DNA from: Desulfobacterales bacterium
GTDB taxonomy: Bacteria; Desulfobacterota; Desulfobacteria; Desulfobacterales; JAEINQ01
DNA length: 64,000 nt
Reading direction: 5' to 3'
Assembly (NCBI GenBank): GCA_016342285.1
Contig: JAEINQ010000014.1
Coordinates: 42,717-106,716, forward strand
In this document: in pieces, positions 62,129-64,000 of the stretch
Position numbering within the stretch: the stretch's first letter is position 1
Layout of the letters: every line of letters starts with the position of its first letter
Position numbers and translations under genes: made by a program
Notes under the pieces: model-generated
Told to the model about the DNA's origin: nothing
Seen by the model: the letters and a program-made list of their open reading frames with translations, nothing else
Database searches by the model: none

Positions 62129-62315
62129 AGCCAATGCCTATCTTCAAGACGGCGACAGGGAAACTTTGATTATGGAAGCCGTGGATGTCCTCGAACCGGA
62201 CGGCGAGAACTGCTGGCGGTTGGTCGGGATTTTCGGCGACCAGAAAACCGTGAACGGACGGATCAAGCGGATGAACTTGGTCGATCATAAGATTTTGTTT
62301 GAAGCGCTTGGATAA
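62121..62315 (+). CDS. cooT: CooT family nickel-binding protein
   Basis: A 64-residue protein starting MCEANAYLQDGDRETLIMEA, the CooT signature; Cys2 is the known nickel ligand of this family, which acts in nickel delivery to carbon monoxide dehydrogenase. AAAGGAGGAAG precedes the ATG. It lies in the same operon as TonB/ExbBD, which adds weight to nickel as a cargo of the uptake region. Confidence 0.82.
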   Translation: MCEANAYLQDGDRETLIMEAVDVLEPDGENCWRLVGIFGDQKTVNGRIKRMNLVDHKILFEALG

Positions 62316-62415
62316 AGGACCGGAGGTGATTCGACCCGGATCCGGCGCGGTGACCGCCTTTGCCGGCGCAGTCGGGAAGCGTGTTCTTTTTCTCAATTGA
62401 AACGGAGGCGTATTT

Positions 62416-62961
62416 ATGGACAACCGTAAAACAGACTGGCCGGAAATGGTTCTCGAACCCATCGGCCGGGTGATCAGCGAAATCAAACGACCGATTCTCC
62501 TGGCGGGAAAATCGGGCCTGACGCTTCAGGAACGCATGGACAAGGTCCGGGCACACCACCGGAAGATTCGCGACGGCCAAAGTGAACTGTTGGTTTTCGA
62601 CCGGTGGGCGCCGCTCTTGGACGGCATCGAGGGGTTTTCCCACATCCTCGTGCTCTACTGGCCCCATCTCATTGACCCCCAGCGGCGGCGGACTCTGGAA
62701 AAGGTCCACCCCATGGGGCGGCAGGATCTGCCCGAGCAAGGGATTTTTGCCACCTGCAGCCCGGCCCGGCCGAACCCGGTCCTGGTTTCGGCGGTCCGGC
62801 TCGTCAAACGACAGGGAAACATCCTGACCGTCCAGGGCCTGGAAGCGGTGGACAACAGCCCCATCATTGACATCAAGCCTTACGTGACATCCTATTACGG
62901 GCCTTGCGAAACGACGGTTCCGGACTGGATGGCCCAAATCCAGCGGGAAATGGCGGCGTGA
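62416..62961 (+). CDS. trmO: TrmO/TsaA family protein (tRNA t6A37 methyltransferase)
   Basis: A TsaA-type protein of 181 residues: EPIGRVISEIKRPILLAGKS at the start, LDGIEGFSHILVLYWPHLID in the middle and GIFATCSPARPNPVLVSAVR (the RPN motif). TrmO uses SAM to methylate N6-threonylcarbamoyladenosine 37 in tRNA. Some TsaA relatives in anaerobes are linked with metal-cofactor genes, so a related role is also possible. A strong GAAACGGAGG site lies before the ATG. Confidence 0.82.
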   Translation: MDNRKTDWPEMVLEPIGRVISEIKRPILLAGKSGLTLQERMDKVRAHHRKIRDGQSELLVFDRWAPLLDGIEGFSHILVLYWPHLIDPQRRRTLEKVHPMGRQDLPEQGIFATCSPARPNPVLVSAVRLVKRQGNILTVQGLEAVDNSPIIDIKPYVTSYYGPCETTVPDWMAQIQREMAA

Positions 62962-63146
62962 GGCGATAACTACCCAGCGAACCTTTTTCGACCGGATCAT
63001 CTGTTTTGCGGCCTTTCCCCATTTCGCCGACCCTGGATCGGCCGTGGTGGAAATGGGCCGGTATCTTGCCATGGGGAAAAAACCCGGTTAGGATTGCGGG
63101 GAAACAGAAACCTTAGTTTTAGGAGAAAGCAAAGACAGGTTCGCGC

Positions 63147-63562
63147 TTGGGCAGACCGGGCTTGTTTTTTGGTAAAAACAAGAAAATCGTGCAGCACGGC
63201 CATATCTGTCCGGGGTTATCCATCGGTTTCCGGGCGGCCAAGGCGGCCATGGCGCGGTTGGGAGAAAACCGGTCCGAAGATGAAGAGATTGTCGCCATTG
63301 TAGAGACCGACGCCTGTTGCGCCGATGCGGTGCAGGTGCTCACCGGATGCACTTTCGGTAAGGGGAACTTCATTTCAAAAGAACCTGCCAGGTGCTGGAG
63401 ATGGAGACAGGCCGGCTTTTTGTCATTGAACCGGCCAAGATGGATATGCCCGCTAAAGCCAGGATAGAGCCATCGGCGCCTTGCAGCCGCTGCGGCGAGC
63501 CAACCATGCCTTCGAAAATGGAACGGGTCAATGGCGATCAGGTATGCCGGGGCTGTCTATAG
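63147..63562 (+). pseudogene. FmdE family gene, frameshifted and internally deleted
   Basis: The N-terminal part ([45 protein letters not shown]) is the FmdE domain, but it has no proper ATG (only TTG at 63147 after a stop at 63120). Just after KGNFI the frame changes. The other frame gives [20 protein letters not shown] and the C-terminal zinc ribbon CSRCGEPTMPSKMERVNGDQ ending at TAG 63560-63562. Part of the middle is missing. A remnant MITE follows immediately. Confidence 0.75.
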
Positions 63563-63702
63563 CAGGGTGTTGAAAAACTATTCCGCTTGGCAATACGGCG
63601 TTAAAATCCTCCTCAAAATGCTCATTTATAGGGCATAAACTGCGCTTTTTCGTCGGATTTTGCCTTGTCTTGCCTTCGCTCATAACATTTTTCAACACCC
63701 TG
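63563..63702. mobile_element. 140-bp MITE with perfect 15-bp terminal inverted repeats
   Basis: CAGGGTGTTGAAAAA at 63563-63577 is the exact reverse complement of TTTTTCAACACCCTG at 63688-63702. The ends are flanked by TA (TA-G-element-A-TA), compatible with a TA target. Non-coding interior. It abuts the stop of the fmdE pseudogene. Confidence 0.75.
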
Positions 63703-64000
63703 ATACGCCTCCATGGCCGGGTCCGTTGGAAGTGTGAATCACGGATCTCTTGACGGTGCGGGGGATGATGACGTGGATGGGGGGCTTGGGTATGGGCGGC
63801 CTGACTCTGGCATGAAGCCACTACTCCCAGTGGTGGACCAGGGAAGGCTCTATCGTCTTTGCGAGAAAGCCATTGTGAACGCTCAATACACAATGATCAA
63901 TGTTCAATTCTCAAGTGTGGAATCGCTTAGTACTTGTAGGCGTAAATATTGTGACATTGACAAGGAATGCTTTAACCACTGAGACACTGAGGTCACAGAG
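63703..64000. other. Degraded right end of the window
   Basis: No recognisable gene. Short frames on both strands look like random sequence. The last bases, AACCACTGAGACACTGAGG, resemble the start of another small dispersed repeat (a CCACTGAGACACTGAG type). Confidence 0.45.

Noticed and set aside
63713..63982. 89-codon open frame at the right end
   Set aside because: Low-complexity start and no family; it lies in degraded sequence.
1..64000. tRNA, rRNA or other standard RNA genes
   Set aside because: None could be recognised by eye on either strand; a covariance-model scan would be needed to exclude a small RNA.

Overview
The window looks like chromosomal DNA of a strictly anaerobic, GC-rich, Gram-negative bacterium, most likely a sulfate-reducing Desulfobacterota (Desulfobacteraceae-like). 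The reasons are an Rnf complex gene, three glycyl radical enzymes with two activases, two probable selenoproteins, CooT and FmdE family genes, TonB-dependent metal uptake genes, and many small hairpin-type dispersed repeats. This placement is inference; no rRNA or tRNA gene was seen.

Layout. 0-1.35 kb: rnfC, minus strand, cut by the window edge. 1.9-8.8 kb: a complete Dpp/Opp-type peptide ABC transporter followed by an M20 metallopeptidase. 9.1-15.5 kb (minus): a CusCBA-type copper/silver RND efflux operon plus a small His/Met-rich exported protein. 16.2-20.8 kb: an MscS channel, a rhodanese with an in-frame UGA, an MsrA-MsrB fusion, a small lipoprotein with an in-frame UGA, and a QueG-like iron-sulfur protein. 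20.9-21.8 kb: gene debris. 22.0-34.0 kb: a coherent sugar/polyol catabolic locus (TetR regulator, GPH symporter, two tandem glycyl radical enzymes, one activase, Fe-alcohol dehydrogenase, FGGY kinase, deoxyribose-phosphate aldolase). 34.2-35.6 kb (minus): a CGGC protein and a LuxR regulator carrying an iron-sulfur domain. 35.9-38.4 kb (minus): a degraded ATP-binding gene and an eroded type I restriction locus with DUF3800. 38.7-41.0 kb (minus): a sulfatase and a membrane protein. 41.1-47.0 kb: a FadR-type regulator, a third glycyl radical enzyme of unknown substrate, its activase and a flavin-split-barrel protein. 47.0-63.6 kb: a large TonB-linked uptake region (two receptors, two exported tetrapyrrole-methylase-fold proteins, two DUF4198 proteins, an APC permease coupled to a NikL-like protein, a Ca-loop repeat protein, ExbB-ExbD-TonB, DUF3842, CooT, TrmO and a broken fmdE).

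How genes may work together. In the 22-34 kb locus, radical dehydration of a pentitol at its C1-C2 diol would give a 2-deoxypentose. The kinase would make deoxyribose 5-phosphate, DeoC would split it to glyceraldehyde 3-phosphate and acetaldehyde, and the alcohol dehydrogenase would reduce the acetaldehyde. This is inference, but every required step has a gene and the regulator has matching operator-like palindromes on both sides. In the 47-63 kb region, three transcription units begin with the same layout: a sigma70-like promoter with a 17-bp spacer, a small hairpin, then a long terminator-like hairpin whose stem covaries between copies. This suggests one shared attenuation-type switch controlling uptake of a metal or metal-tetrapyrrole. 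Selenocysteine insertion is proposed for two neighbouring genes around msrAB on the basis of conserved context and hairpins at the expected distance after UGA.
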